NCBI GenBank assembly: GCA_021808445.1 | Contig: JAKBBP010000005.1 | Span: forward strand, 1 to 64,000 | Reading direction: 5' to 3' | DNA length: 64,000 bases | From: Pseudomonadota bacterium | GTDB taxonomy: Bacteria; Pseudomonadota; Gammaproteobacteria; Burkholderiales; Burkholderiaceae_C | Shown: in pieces, positions 21,258-30,900 of the stretch | How positions within the stretch are numbered: position 1 is the stretch's first letter | Layout: each line of letters starts with the position of its first letter | Made by a program: the position numbers and the translations under genes | Notes under the pieces: generated by a model | What the model was told of the DNA's origin: nothing | The model's database searches: none | The model's input: the letters and a program-made list of their open reading frames with translations, nothing else

Positions 21258-21914
21258 TCAGGCCGCGGCGGGCTGGTCCTCGAGCTGGCGCCGCAGGTCC
21301 TCAGCGTACAACGCCGTCGCGCGTACGAGGGACTGCTGGCGCAGGCGCCGGGCGACGCTCTGGTGCACTTGCTCGAATGCGGGCAGGTGCCCGGGGTCGA
21401 AACGGTGCAGCCGGACCACGTGCAGTCCGAAACGGGTGGCGACCAGCCGGGGCAGCAGACCGGCTCGCCCGTGCTGCGCCAGCGGAGCCCAGAACTCGGG
21501 CACGCACTGCTCGCGCGTCAGCTGGCCGAGCTGGCCGCCCAGCTGCGCCGAAGGGCAGTTGGATTCGGCCCGCGCAAGCTGCTCGAAGTCCGCCTCTGCG
21601 GCGAGCAGCGCGTTGAGCACGGTCTCGGCGTGACGGCGCAGGCCTTCGATGGGCGTGGTGTCGGTGACCGCGAACAGGATGTGGTCGGCTTCGACCAGCG
21701 CGCCCTGGCGCAATTCCTCGGCATGCGCCTCGTGGTAGCGCCGGCATTCCTGCTCGGAGGGCTCGGGAACGCGCAGGTCCTGTTCCAGCAGGGCCTCGAG
21801 CAGGGACTCGTCGCTCATCGAAGCATCGCCCACACCCAGGGACAGCGCGCGTTCGCGCAGGTGGCGCAGCAGGCGTTGCTGCATCGCCGCCTCGGGATGG
21901 GAAAGGGAAGACAT
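21258..21914 (-). CDS. PpiC-type peptidyl-prolyl isomerase (NifM-like) in the nar gene cluster
   Basis: ADHILFAVTDTTPIE...ESNCPSAQLGGQLGQLTREQCVPEFW...TRFGLHVVRLHRF, parvulin motifs; directly downstream of narI. Confidence 0.8.
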   Translation of the reverse strand: MSSLSHPEAAMQQRLLRHLRERALSLGVGDASMSDESLLEALLEQDLRVPEPSEQECRRYHEAHAEELRQGALVEADHILFAVTDTTPIEGLRRHAETVLNALLAAEADFEQLARAESNCPSAQLGGQLGQLTREQCVPEFWAPLAQHGRAGLLPRLVATRFGLHVVRLHRFDPGHLPAFEQVHQSVARRLRQQSLVRATALYAEDLRRQLEDQPAAA

Positions 21915-21931
21915 GGCTTGGACTCCTTGGT

Positions 21932-22612
21932 TCAGCGGCGCGCGCGCACCAGTTGCCAGGGGCGCGCCAGGTAGGCCACCGAGGCGATGCCGCTCCAGAT
22001 GTGCACCAGGCGGGTGAAGGGAAACAGCAGGAACAGGGTCAGGCCGAACACGATATGCACCTTGAACACCGGCGAGGCGCTGGCGATGTAGGCGGCGGCG
22101 CTTCCCCCCTGGAAGGTGACCACGCCCTTGGCCCAGGACATGAGCAGCAGCATCTCGGCGCCGTCCAGGTGATGCGCCGACACGGCGATGGTGCTCAGAC
22201 CCAGCAGCAGCGTGGCCAGCAGCCACAGCAGCGTGACCCAATCCATCGGGCGGGTCGTTGCCTTCAGGCGTGCGTCGCCCAGACGCCGCGCGATGAGCAG
22301 CAGCAGGCCGGCCAGGATGAGCAGGCCCAGCGTGCCACCGGTGCCCATGGCCATGAGCTGCTTGTCCCGGGGCGTCAGGCCCAGCGCCTCGAACACCGCC
22401 AGCGGGGTCAGAAGGCCCACCAGGTGGCCGAAGAACAGGCCGATGATGCCGACGTGGAACAGGTTGGACCCCCAGCGCAGGGTGCCGGTTCGCAACAGTT
22501 GGCTGGACTCGCTGCGCCAAAGGTATTGCTCACGATCGAAGCGCACCAGGCTGCCGAGCAGGAACACCGTGCCGGCGATGTAGGGATAGACCCCGAAGAA
22601 GAACAGGTTCAT
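21932..22612 (-). CDS. narI: Respiratory nitrate reductase gamma subunit
   Basis: MNLFFFGVYPYIAGTVFLLGSLVRFDREQYLWRSESSQLL...; downstream of narJ. Confidence 0.95.
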   Translation of the reverse strand: MNLFFFGVYPYIAGTVFLLGSLVRFDREQYLWRSESSQLLRTGTLRWGSNLFHVGIIGLFFGHLVGLLTPLAVFEALGLTPRDKQLMAMGTGGTLGLLILAGLLLLIARRLGDARLKATTRPMDWVTLLWLLATLLLGLSTIAVSAHHLDGAEMLLLMSWAKGVVTFQGGSAAAYIASASPVFKVHIVFGLTLFLLFPFTRLVHIWSGIASVAYLARPWQLVRARR

Positions 22613-22616
22613 GGCC

Positions 22617-23432
22617 TCATGCTCCGGATGCGCGTGCCTGGCCGGCACGCGGATTGCGCGGATGGAATTGCACGGACTGCACCGCGCCCGCGCCTGCCTG
22701 GGGGCTGCAGGCACCGAGGAAACTCACCGGCTCCTCGGCCCAGGCGGCGTCCAGCGCGGCGGGGCTCCAGTCGGCGCCCTGCCCCTGGCCCGTCGCATCG
22801 CGCGGACCGGGGGTGGGCGAGCGCGCTGCCGCCGCCTGCGCGGCCTCGGCCGCGCGACGCGCGCTGGCGCGCCAGTCGCGCTGACCGGCCAGCGCGCACA
22901 GCGCGGCCGCCGCGGCCAGCCAGGGGGAATCGCGGCGCTCCAGCGCCGCGGTCAGGTTGACCAGCAGGGGCGCGATCTCCGCCAGGCCATCCAGCGCGGC
23001 CTGCGGCTCGAGCATGGAACAGTACTCGAGGTACACGGGAAGATAGTCGGGAAGCTCCCGGCTGCTGAGCTCCAGCCCGACCTCGCGGTACTGCTGCAGC
23101 AGGTCGACCATGGCCTGTCCGCGCTCGCGCGCGTCGCCGTGCACATGCTCGAACAGGTTCAGCGAGGTGCTGCGGCCGCGGTCGAACACGTCGACGTATT
23201 CGGCCTGCAACTCCAGCAGATCCGCATCACGCAGGTGCTGCAGCAGCACCGCCGTGCCGCCTGAAGCCGGATGCCCCGTGCCGTCGCAGCTCGGGCGGGG
23301 GTCGACCCGCGGCGCCCCGAGACCCTCCAGCTCGGCGGCGATCTCGTCGGCGTGCGCCTGCAGGGTTTCGCCGGGATAGTCGAACAGCAGCGCGAAGGCG
23401 CGCAACCGGCGCTGCAAGGTGGTGGCGTCCAT
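22617..23432 (-). CDS. narJ: Nitrate reductase molybdenum cofactor assembly chaperone
   Basis: RAFALLFDYPGETLQAHADEI...STSLNLFEHVHGDARERGQAMVDLLQQYREVGLELSSRELPDYLPVYLEY. Confidence 0.95.
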   Translation of the reverse strand: MDATTLQRRLRAFALLFDYPGETLQAHADEIAAELEGLGAPRVDPRPSCDGTGHPASGGTAVLLQHLRDADLLELQAEYVDVFDRGRSTSLNLFEHVHGDARERGQAMVDLLQQYREVGLELSSRELPDYLPVYLEYCSMLEPQAALDGLAEIAPLLVNLTAALERRDSPWLAAAAALCALAGQRDWRASARRAAEAAQAAAARSPTPGPRDATGQGQGADWSPAALDAAWAEEPVSFLGACSPQAGAGAVQSVQFHPRNPRAGQARASGA

Positions 23433-24958
23433 CAGCGTTGCTCCTGAATGGAAATGGTGCGCCGTTTGCGGGCGCTGAACAGCGAAGGCGCACTCTGCCC
23501 GTCGGAGCAGCCGTTGCCGAAGCTGAAGCCGCAGGAGCCCTTGAGATCGAAGGCGTTCTCGGCGTATTCGCGGTGGGTGGTGGGAATGACGAAGCGATCC
23601 TCGTAGTTGGCGATGGCCAGGATGCGATACATGTCCTCCACGACCTCGACCGGCATGTCCACCTGGGCCAGCGCGGCCAGGTCGGGGCGACCGTCGAGTT
23701 GCTTGCCCCGCATGTACGAACGCATGGCCAGCATGCGCTCGAGGGCTCGGCGTACCGGCTCGATGTCCCCCGCGGTCAGCAGGTTGGCCAGGTACTGCAG
23801 GGGAATGCGCAGTTGCCCGACGTCAGGCAGGGCTCCCTGGCTGCCCACCATCCCGGATTGCAGCGCGCTCTGGATGGGCGAGAGCGGCGGCACGTACCAG
23901 ACCATGGGCAGGGTGCGGTATTCGGGGTGCAGGGGCAGCGCGATCCTCCACTGCATGGCCATCTTGTACACGGGGGAGCGTCGCGCGGCCTCCAGCCAGG
24001 CCTCGGGCACGCCGTCGCGTCGTGCCTGCTCGATCACCGCGGGATCGTGCGGGTCGAGGAACACTCCGAGCTGGGCCTCGTACAGGTCCTGCTCGCGCGG
24101 CGTGGCGGCCGCCTGTTCGATGCGGTCGGCGTCGTACAGCAGCACGCCGAGGTAGCGAATGCGGCCGACACAGGTCTCCGAGCACACCGTGGGCTGCCCG
24201 GCCTCGATGCGCGGATAGCAGAAGATGCACTTCTCGGACTTGCCGCTCTCCCAGTTGTAGTAGATCTTCTTGTAGGGGCAGCCGGACACGCACATGCGCC
24301 AGCCGCGGCACTTGTCCTGGTCGATCAGCACGATGCCGTCCTCCTCGCGCTTGTAGATCGCGCCCGAGGGGCAGGAAGCGACGCAGGCCGGGTTCAGGCA
24401 GTGTTCGCACAACCTGGGCAGGTACATCATGAAGGTCTTCTCGAACTCGGCGTAGATCTCCTTCTGCATGCCCTCGAAATTGGCATCGCGGCTTCGCTTG
24501 GCGAACTCGCCGCCCAGGATCTCCTCCCAGTTGGGGCCCCATTCGATCTTTTCCATGCGCTGTCCGCTGACCAGGCTGCGCGGCCGCGCGGTGGGGGCCG
24601 CGGACAGCTCGGGAGCCTTGTGCAGGTGTTCGTAGTCGAAGGTGAAGGGCTCGTAGTAGTCGTCGATCTGCGGCAGCCTGGGGTTGGCGAAGATCTTCAG
24701 CAGGATGGACAGGCGCGAACCCTGGCGCGGCTGCAGCGCGCCCTGCGGCGTGCGCACCCAGCCGCCCTTCCACTTGTCCTGGTTCTCCCACTCCACCGGG
24801 TAACCCACCCCGGGCTTGCTCTCGACGTTGTTGAACCAGGCGTACTCCACGCCGGGGCGCGAGGTCCACACCTGCTTGCAGGTGACGGAGCAGGTGTGGC
24901 AACCGATGCACTTGTCCAGGTTGAGCACCATGCCGATCTGCGCGCGTACTTTCATCAT
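23432..24958 (-). CDS. narH: Respiratory nitrate reductase beta subunit
   Basis: MKVRAQIGMVLNLDKCIGCHTCSVTCKQVWTSRPGVEYAWFNNVESKPG, with further Fe-S cysteine motifs. Confidence 0.97.
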   Translation of the reverse strand: MMKVRAQIGMVLNLDKCIGCHTCSVTCKQVWTSRPGVEYAWFNNVESKPGVGYPVEWENQDKWKGGWVRTPQGALQPRQGSRLSILLKIFANPRLPQIDDYYEPFTFDYEHLHKAPELSAAPTARPRSLVSGQRMEKIEWGPNWEEILGGEFAKRSRDANFEGMQKEIYAEFEKTFMMYLPRLCEHCLNPACVASCPSGAIYKREEDGIVLIDQDKCRGWRMCVSGCPYKKIYYNWESGKSEKCIFCYPRIEAGQPTVCSETCVGRIRYLGVLLYDADRIEQAAATPREQDLYEAQLGVFLDPHDPAVIEQARRDGVPEAWLEAARRSPVYKMAMQWRIALPLHPEYRTLPMVWYVPPLSPIQSALQSGMVGSQGALPDVGQLRIPLQYLANLLTAGDIEPVRRALERMLAMRSYMRGKQLDGRPDLAALAQVDMPVEVVEDMYRILAIANYEDRFVIPTTHREYAENAFDLKGSCGFSFGNGCSDGQSAPSLFSARKRRTISIQEQR

Positions 24959-27900
24959 CGATCTCCTTGGGCGGGCGCTTCGTGGCTGTAGGCGGGACCT
25001 GCGGGCTCGTCCATCCAGTCGACGCGGTTCATCTTGCGCACGATGCAGAACTCGTCACGATTCGCGCCCACGGTGCCGTAGTAGTTGAAGCCATAGGCCA
25101 GTTGCGCGTAGCCCCCGATCATGTGGGTGGGCTTGGTGACGATGCGGGTGACCGCGTTGTGGATGCCCCCGCGTGCGTGCGTCACCTGGGAGGCGGGGGT
25201 GTTCACCAGCCGGTCCTGCGCGTGGTACATCATGGCCATGCCCGCGCGCACGCGCTGGCTGACCACGGCACGCGCGGCGATGGCGCCGTTGGCGTTGAAC
25301 ACCTCGATCCAGTCGTTGTCGACGATGCCGGCGATGCGCGCGTCGTCCTCGGAGATCCACACGCAGGGGCCCCCGCGGCTGAGGGTCAGCAGGATCAGGT
25401 TGTCGGTGAAGGTGCTGTGGATGCCCCACTTCTGGTGGGGGGTGATCCAGTTCAACACGATTTCCGGGTGGCCGTTGCCGAACCTTCCCCGCACGGGGTG
25501 CACGGCCTTGAGATTGACCGGCGGACGGTAGCTGGCGAAGCCTTCGCCGAACGCCAGCATCCAGGCGTGGTCCTGGTAGAACTGCTGGCGCCCGCTGAGG
25601 GTGCGCCAGGGAATCAGTTCGTGCACGTTGGTGTAGCCGGCGTTGTAGCAGACCTTCTCGTCCTCGATGCCCGACCAGGTGGGCGAGGTGATGATCTTGC
25701 GCGGCTGGGCCTGGATGTCGCGGAATCGGATCTTCTCGTGTTCCTTGGGAAGCGCCAGGTGGTCGTGCTCGCGCCCGGTGATCCGCGACAGCGCACGCCA
25801 GGCCTTCACGGCCACGTGCCCGTTGGTCTCGGGGGCCAGCATCATGATGGTCTCGGCCGCATCGATGTCGCTTTCGATGCGCGGGCGTCCCTGCGCGACT
25901 CCGCCTTCGCGCACCACGCCGTTGAGCTCGGCAAGCGCCCGGACCTCGTCCTCGGTGTTCCACGAAATGCCCTTGCCGCCATTGCCCTGGCTGTCCATCA
26001 GCGGCCCCAGGGCGGTGAATCTGGCGTAGGTGTTGGGGTAATCGCGCTCCACCACCGCGATGGCCGGAGCCGTCTTCCCGGGGCGAAGTTCGCATTCGCC
26101 GTGCTTCCAGTCGCGCACATCCAGCGCCTGGCCGAGCTCTCCCGGGGTGTCGTGCATCAGGGGCGTGAGCACAACGTCGCGTTCCACGCCCAGGTGCCCG
26201 ACGCAGACCTCGGAGAAGGTCCTGGCGAGGCCCTTGAAAATGTCCCAGTCGGCTCGCGCCTCCCACACCGGATCCACCGCCGCGGACAGCGGATGGATGA
26301 AGGGGTGCATGTCGGTGGTGTTGAGGTCGTTCTTCTCGTACCAGGTGGCCGCCGGAAGCACCACGTCGGAGAACAGGCAGGTGGTGCTCATGCGAAAGTC
26401 CAGCGTGACCAGCAGGTCCAGCTTGCCCTCCGGCGCCTGCTCGTGCCAGCGGACCTCGCGCGGGCGTTGCGCGGGATCGGCGATCTCGGTGTCGAGCACG
26501 CCGTGGTTGGCGCCGAGCAGGTGCTTGAGGAAATACTCCGAGCCCTTGCCCGAGGACCCCAGCAGGTTGGAGCGCCAGACGATCAGGTTGCGCGGCCAGT
26601 TGTCGGGGTGGTCGGGATCCTCGCAACTCATGCGCAGGCTGCCGTCGGCCAGTCCGCGCTCCACGTAGGCGCGCGGATCCAGGCCGGCCTGCGCGGCCTG
26701 ATCGGCCAGGCGGAGGGGATTGGCCTGGAGCTGGGGCGCCGAAGGCAGCCATCCCATGCGTTCGGCACGCACGTTGTAGTCGATCATGCTGCCGCCGAAT
26801 CGCGAGGCATCGGCGAGCGGGGACAGGATTTCGTCCACCCCCAGCTTCTCGTAGCGCCACTGGTCGGTGTGGGCATAGAAGAAGCTGGTGGAGTTCATCT
26901 GGCGCGGCGGACGCGTCCAGTCCAGCGCGAAGGCCAGCGCGGTCCAGCCGGTCTGGGGACGCAGCTTTTCCTGGCCCACGTAGTGGGCCCAGCCTCCTCC
27001 GGGCACGCCGATGCAGCCGCACAGCATCAGCATGTTGATGATGGCCCGGTAATGCATGTCCATGTGGTACCAATGGTTCAGCCCGGCACCCAGGATGACC
27101 ATGGACTTGCCCTGCGTGCGATGCGCGTTGTCGGCGAACTCGCGGGCGATGCGAATCACCACCTCGGCGCTCACCCCGGTGATCGGCTCCTGCCATGCGG
27201 GGGTGTAGGGAAGGTTGTCGGCATAGCTGGTGGCGCAGGGATTGCGTTGCGCACCGAAGCCGCGATCGATGCCGTAGTGGGCGGCGAGCAGGTCATAGAC
27301 CGTCGCCACCTTGACGTCGCGTGTACTGCCGTCGGGCTCCACCAGGCGCAGCACGCGATACGGGACCTTGCGCACCAGAACGCTGTCCTGCACGTTGCCC
27401 GGGTGGTGCTCGGCCGGCACGCCACCGAAATAGGGAAATCCCACGTCGGCCAGGCCGTCGCGCATGGAGGCCAGCGACAGCGACAGCATCCGCTCGCCAC
27501 CATCCCGGGCGTCGCGCGGCTCCAGGTTCCACTTGCCGGCTCCCTCGCCCTGCTCTGCCCAGCGAAAGCCCACCGAACCGTGGGGCAGCGCCACCTCGCC
27601 GTCGGAGTCCAGCGCCACGGTCTTCCACTGCGCGTGCTCGGCCTGGCCGAGGCCGTCGGCGAAGTCGCTGGCGCGCAGATAGCGTCCGCTGGCCAGCACA
27701 CGCAACCCGTCGTCGAACTCGCGTTCGTCCAGGCGCACCAGCAGCGGCAGGTCGGTGTAGCGCCTGCAGTACTCCTCGAAATACGCCGACTTGCGTTCGC
27801 CGAAATGGAATTCGCGCAGGATCACGTGGCCCAGCGCCATGGCCAGCGCGGAGTCGGTTCCCTGCTTGGGGTGCAGCCATTCGTCGCTGAGCTTGGCAAC

Positions 27901-28758
27901 CTCCGCATAGTCGGGGGTGACGGCCACGGTCTTGGCGCCGCGGTACCGTGCCTCGGTGTAGAAGTGGGCATCCGGAGTCCGGGTCTGCGGCACGTTCGAG
28001 CCCCAGGCCATCAGATAGGTGGCGTTGAACCATTCGGCCGACTCGGCCACGTCGGTCTGCTCCCCCCACACCTGGGGCGACGAGGGAGGCAGGTCACAGT
28101 ACCAGTCGTAGAAACTTCCGGGCACCGCGCCGATCAGCTCCAGGTAGCGCGATCCGCCGGCGTAGGAGACCATGGACATGGCCGGGATGGGAGAGAAGCC
28201 ATAGATGCGGTCCGGGCCCCAGGTCTTGATGGTGTGCACGTTTGCGGCCGCCACCAACTCGTTGACTTCGTCCCAGCCAGCCCGCACGAAGCCTCCCATG
28301 CCCCGCAGCCGGTGGTACTCGCGTCGCCTGGCCGGGTCGCTCACGATGCTGGCCCAGGCCTCGACCGGGTCGAGGCTGCGACGCGCCTCGCGCCACATTT
28401 TCATCAGGCGCCCCCGGACCATCGGGTACTTCACCCGATTGGCCGAATACAGGTACCAGCTCGCCGAGGCGCCGCGCGGGCAGCCCCTGGGCTCATGATT
28501 GGGCATGTCCGCGCGGGTGCGCGGGTAATCGGTCTGCTGGGTCTCCCAGGTGACGATGCCCCCTTTGACGTAGATCTTCCAGGAGCAGGAACCGGTGCAG
28601 TTCACGCCATGGGTGGAGCGCACGATCTTGTCGTGCTGCCAGCGCCCGCGATAGGCGTCCTCCCAGCTGCGGTCCTCGGTGTTGCGCTCGCCGTGGCCGC
28701 CGGCGAAGGGCTCGCGCCGGCGCGCGAAATGGGTCAGCCGGTCCAGGAAATGGCTCAT
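24955..28758 (-). CDS. narG: Respiratory nitrate reductase alpha subunit
   Basis: MSHFLDRLTHFAR...WEDAYRGRWQHDKIVRSTHGVNCTGSCSWKIYVKGGIVTWETQQTDYP; overlaps narH by 4 bp. Confidence 0.97.
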   Translation of the reverse strand: MSHFLDRLTHFARRREPFAGGHGERNTEDRSWEDAYRGRWQHDKIVRSTHGVNCTGSCSWKIYVKGGIVTWETQQTDYPRTRADMPNHEPRGCPRGASASWYLYSANRVKYPMVRGRLMKMWREARRSLDPVEAWASIVSDPARRREYHRLRGMGGFVRAGWDEVNELVAAANVHTIKTWGPDRIYGFSPIPAMSMVSYAGGSRYLELIGAVPGSFYDWYCDLPPSSPQVWGEQTDVAESAEWFNATYLMAWGSNVPQTRTPDAHFYTEARYRGAKTVAVTPDYAEVAKLSDEWLHPKQGTDSALAMALGHVILREFHFGERKSAYFEEYCRRYTDLPLLVRLDEREFDDGLRVLASGRYLRASDFADGLGQAEHAQWKTVALDSDGEVALPHGSVGFRWAEQGEGAGKWNLEPRDARDGGERMLSLSLASMRDGLADVGFPYFGGVPAEHHPGNVQDSVLVRKVPYRVLRLVEPDGSTRDVKVATVYDLLAAHYGIDRGFGAQRNPCATSYADNLPYTPAWQEPITGVSAEVVIRIAREFADNAHRTQGKSMVILGAGLNHWYHMDMHYRAIINMLMLCGCIGVPGGGWAHYVGQEKLRPQTGWTALAFALDWTRPPRQMNSTSFFYAHTDQWRYEKLGVDEILSPLADASRFGGSMIDYNVRAERMGWLPSAPQLQANPLRLADQAAQAGLDPRAYVERGLADGSLRMSCEDPDHPDNWPRNLIVWRSNLLGSSGKGSEYFLKHLLGANHGVLDTEIADPAQRPREVRWHEQAPEGKLDLLVTLDFRMSTTCLFSDVVLPAATWYEKNDLNTTDMHPFIHPLSAAVDPVWEARADWDIFKGLARTFSEVCVGHLGVERDVVLTPLMHDTPGELGQALDVRDWKHGECELRPGKTAPAIAVVERDYPNTYARFTALGPLMDSQGNGGKGISWNTEDEVRALAELNGVVREGGVAQGRPRIESDIDAAETIMMLAPETNGHVAVKAWRALSRITGREHDHLALPKEHEKIRFRDIQAQPRKIITSPTWSGIEDEKVCYNAGYTNVHELIPWRTLSGRQQFYQDHAWMLAFGEGFASYRPPVNLKAVHPVRGRFGNGHPEIVLNWITPHQKWGIHSTFTDNLILLTLSRGGPCVWISEDDARIAGIVDNDWIEVFNANGAIAARAVVSQRVRAGMAMMYHAQDRLVNTPASQVTHARGGIHNAVTRIVTKPTHMIGGYAQLAYGFNYYGTVGANRDEFCIVRKMNRVDWMDEPAGPAYSHEAPAQGDR

Positions 28759-28789
28759 CGTGATTCCTCGCGTTGGCACACGCTTGCGC

Positions 28790-30130
28790 TCAGCGCGCGG
28801 TGCCGGTCATGGCGGGGGCGGCGTGTCGCACGCCGTGACGCGTCGCGTACAGCAGCCCGGTGAACAGGAGGCTGGCCAGCGCCAGCCCGACGTAGACGAC
28901 ATAGCCGCGGGCGTAGCCCACGCTGCCCATGTCCTGAGCGATGCGCCCGAGCATGGGCGGAACGACGAAACCGCCCAGCGCGCCCAGTCCACCGACCCAG
29001 CCGGCGGTGCCGCCGACGGCATCGGGCACGTACTGCGGCACCAGCTTGAACACCGCAGCGTTGGCCACGCCCATGCCGAGCGCCACGAGCAGTTCGCCGG
29101 CCACGGACACACCGAAGTTGCCCGAGAGGCTCAGGGTCACGGCGCCGGCCAGCAGCACGCAGAAGGCCACGAAGGCGACCCTCTCCCCGCCCATGCGGTC
29201 CGACCAGCTGCCACCCGGCACGCGGATGAGCGAGGAGACCAGCGAGAAGCCTGCGGTCAGGCCGAGGGCGACCCAGTGCGGCGCACCGTAGTAGCTGCCC
29301 CAGAAGGTGGGCAGCCAGGCCGTCAGCGCCAGGAAGCCGCCGAAGGAGGTGAAATACAGGGCGACCAGAGGCCAGGTCCTCCAGCTCGCCGCCGAGTCCA
29401 TCAGCGTGCGCGCGATGCTGGGCGCAGGGTACAGCTCCTGGCCCTGTTCGCGCGCCTGCGCCTGCGCCTGCGGCGCCGGGGTGCCGCGGCGACGCAGCTG
29501 GAAATACGGCGCGTCGTAGCCCAGCGCGATGTACAGCCCGATGCCGGCCACGACGATGATCAGGGAGACGAAGTAGCCGACCCACAGGCCACCGGCGGCG
29601 ATGATCAGCGGCAGGATGATGGCCACCAGCCCTGGCGAGGTGTTTCCGAATCCCGCATAGAAGGCCAGGGCCTTGCCCTGCTGTGCACGGGGAAACCAGT
29701 AGGACACCTGGCCGATGCCCACCGAGAAGGTGGCGATGCCGCAGCCGCCGAGCGCTCCGAACAGCAGAAGCCAGGGGTAGTAGGCCTGTGTCAGGTGCGA
29801 GGGATACAGGCTGAGCAGCATCCAGTACAGCCCGGCGATCCCCACCACCGACGCCAGCAGCAGGATCAGAAAGGGTCCCTTGCCGCCGTTGAGATCGACC
29901 CAGGCGCCGAAGGGGATGCGCAGCAGCGAGCCCGTGAGCATGGGCACGGCCACCAGCAGCCCCACCTGCTCGGGGCTCAGGCGCATGACTTCGATGAAAC
30001 TGTGGGCGGTGGGTCCGAACAGCGAGACCGCGCCGAAACCGATGAAAAAGCCGATGGTGGCGCCGATCAGGGAGCGTTGCGCGCTGCCGCGCACGCCCGA
30101 GGCGCCCTGGTTGCCGGGTTGCATACCCAT
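28790..30130 (-). CDS. narK: Nitrate/nitrite MFS transporter (NarK family)
   Basis: 12-TM MFS with NarK-like nitrate signatures (GFGNTSPGLVAIILPL, GLGALGGFVVPPML); upstream of narG. Confidence 0.92.
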   Translation of the reverse strand: MGMQPGNQGASGVRGSAQRSLIGATIGFFIGFGAVSLFGPTAHSFIEVMRLSPEQVGLLVAVPMLTGSLLRIPFGAWVDLNGGKGPFLILLLASVVGIAGLYWMLLSLYPSHLTQAYYPWLLLFGALGGCGIATFSVGIGQVSYWFPRAQQGKALAFYAGFGNTSPGLVAIILPLIIAAGGLWVGYFVSLIIVVAGIGLYIALGYDAPYFQLRRRGTPAPQAQAQAREQGQELYPAPSIARTLMDSAASWRTWPLVALYFTSFGGFLALTAWLPTFWGSYYGAPHWVALGLTAGFSLVSSLIRVPGGSWSDRMGGERVAFVAFCVLLAGAVTLSLSGNFGVSVAGELLVALGMGVANAAVFKLVPQYVPDAVGGTAGWVGGLGALGGFVVPPMLGRIAQDMGSVGYARGYVVYVGLALASLLFTGLLYATRHGVRHAAPAMTGTAR

Positions 30131-30233
30131 TCTCCACGCGATGTTGGCATGGAGCGAACCTTAGGCGCCGCCGGGCGCCGCGTGCATCGCCCGGAAGTAC
30201 GGGGTGTCGCGCACCGGCCCTCGTTCCAAGGAA

Positions 30234-30896
30234 CTACTTCGTCAGGGCATCGAGCTTGTGGCGCAGGGCCCAGCCGGCGATCTGCACGCGGGACGCGAGG
30301 TCGAGCTTGCGCAGGATGCTCTGCACGTGCACCTTCACCGTGGTCTCGGCAATGCCCAGTTCGCGACCGATCAGCTTGTTGCTGGCGCCACGCGCGATGG
30401 CCGCGGCGATCTCCCGCTCGCGGGGAGTGAGCTGGGCCAGTTCGGCATCGGCGCCGGCGGATGCCTGGGGCTCGGACATGGCCCGCGCCAGCATCGCCCC
30501 CATCTGGGAGCCGATGATCACGCGCCCCTGGCGCGCGCGGCGGATCGCCGCCACCAGTTCGTCGGTATCGCAGGTCTTGAGCAGATAACCTCCGGCGCCG
30601 CTGCGAAGCGCGGCGGCCAGGTCGGCGGAATCGTCGCTGACCGTGAGCATCAGCACCTGCGCGTCGGGCGCGGCCTCGCGCAGCCCGACGATGGCATCCA
30701 CCCCGCGAACGCCGGGCAGGTGGTTGTCCAGAAGGACCACGTCGGGCTGGGTGCGCGCGGCCAGGCGCAGGGCCTCCCCGGCGTCGCCCGCCTCGCCCAC
30801 CACCTCGATCCCCGGCTCCAGGCCCAGCAGCGCGATCAAGCCCCGCCGGAACAAGGCATGATCGTCGACCAACAGCACGCGAACGCTTGCATCCAT
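30234..30896 (-). CDS. narL: Nitrate/nitrite response regulator NarL
   Basis: Receiver domain (VLLVDDHALFRRGL, VVLLDNHLPG) plus LuxR-type HTH (LTPREREIAAAIARGASNKLIGRELGIAETTVKVHVQSILRKL). Confidence 0.93.
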   Translation of the reverse strand: MDASVRVLLVDDHALFRRGLIALLGLEPGIEVVGEAGDAGEALRLAARTQPDVVLLDNHLPGVRGVDAIVGLREAAPDAQVLMLTVSDDSADLAAALRSGAGGYLLKTCDTDELVAAIRRARQGRVIIGSQMGAMLARAMSEPQASAGADAELAQLTPREREIAAAIARGASNKLIGRELGIAETTVKVHVQSILRKLDLASRVQIAGWALRHKLDALTK

Positions 30897-30900
30897 GCCC

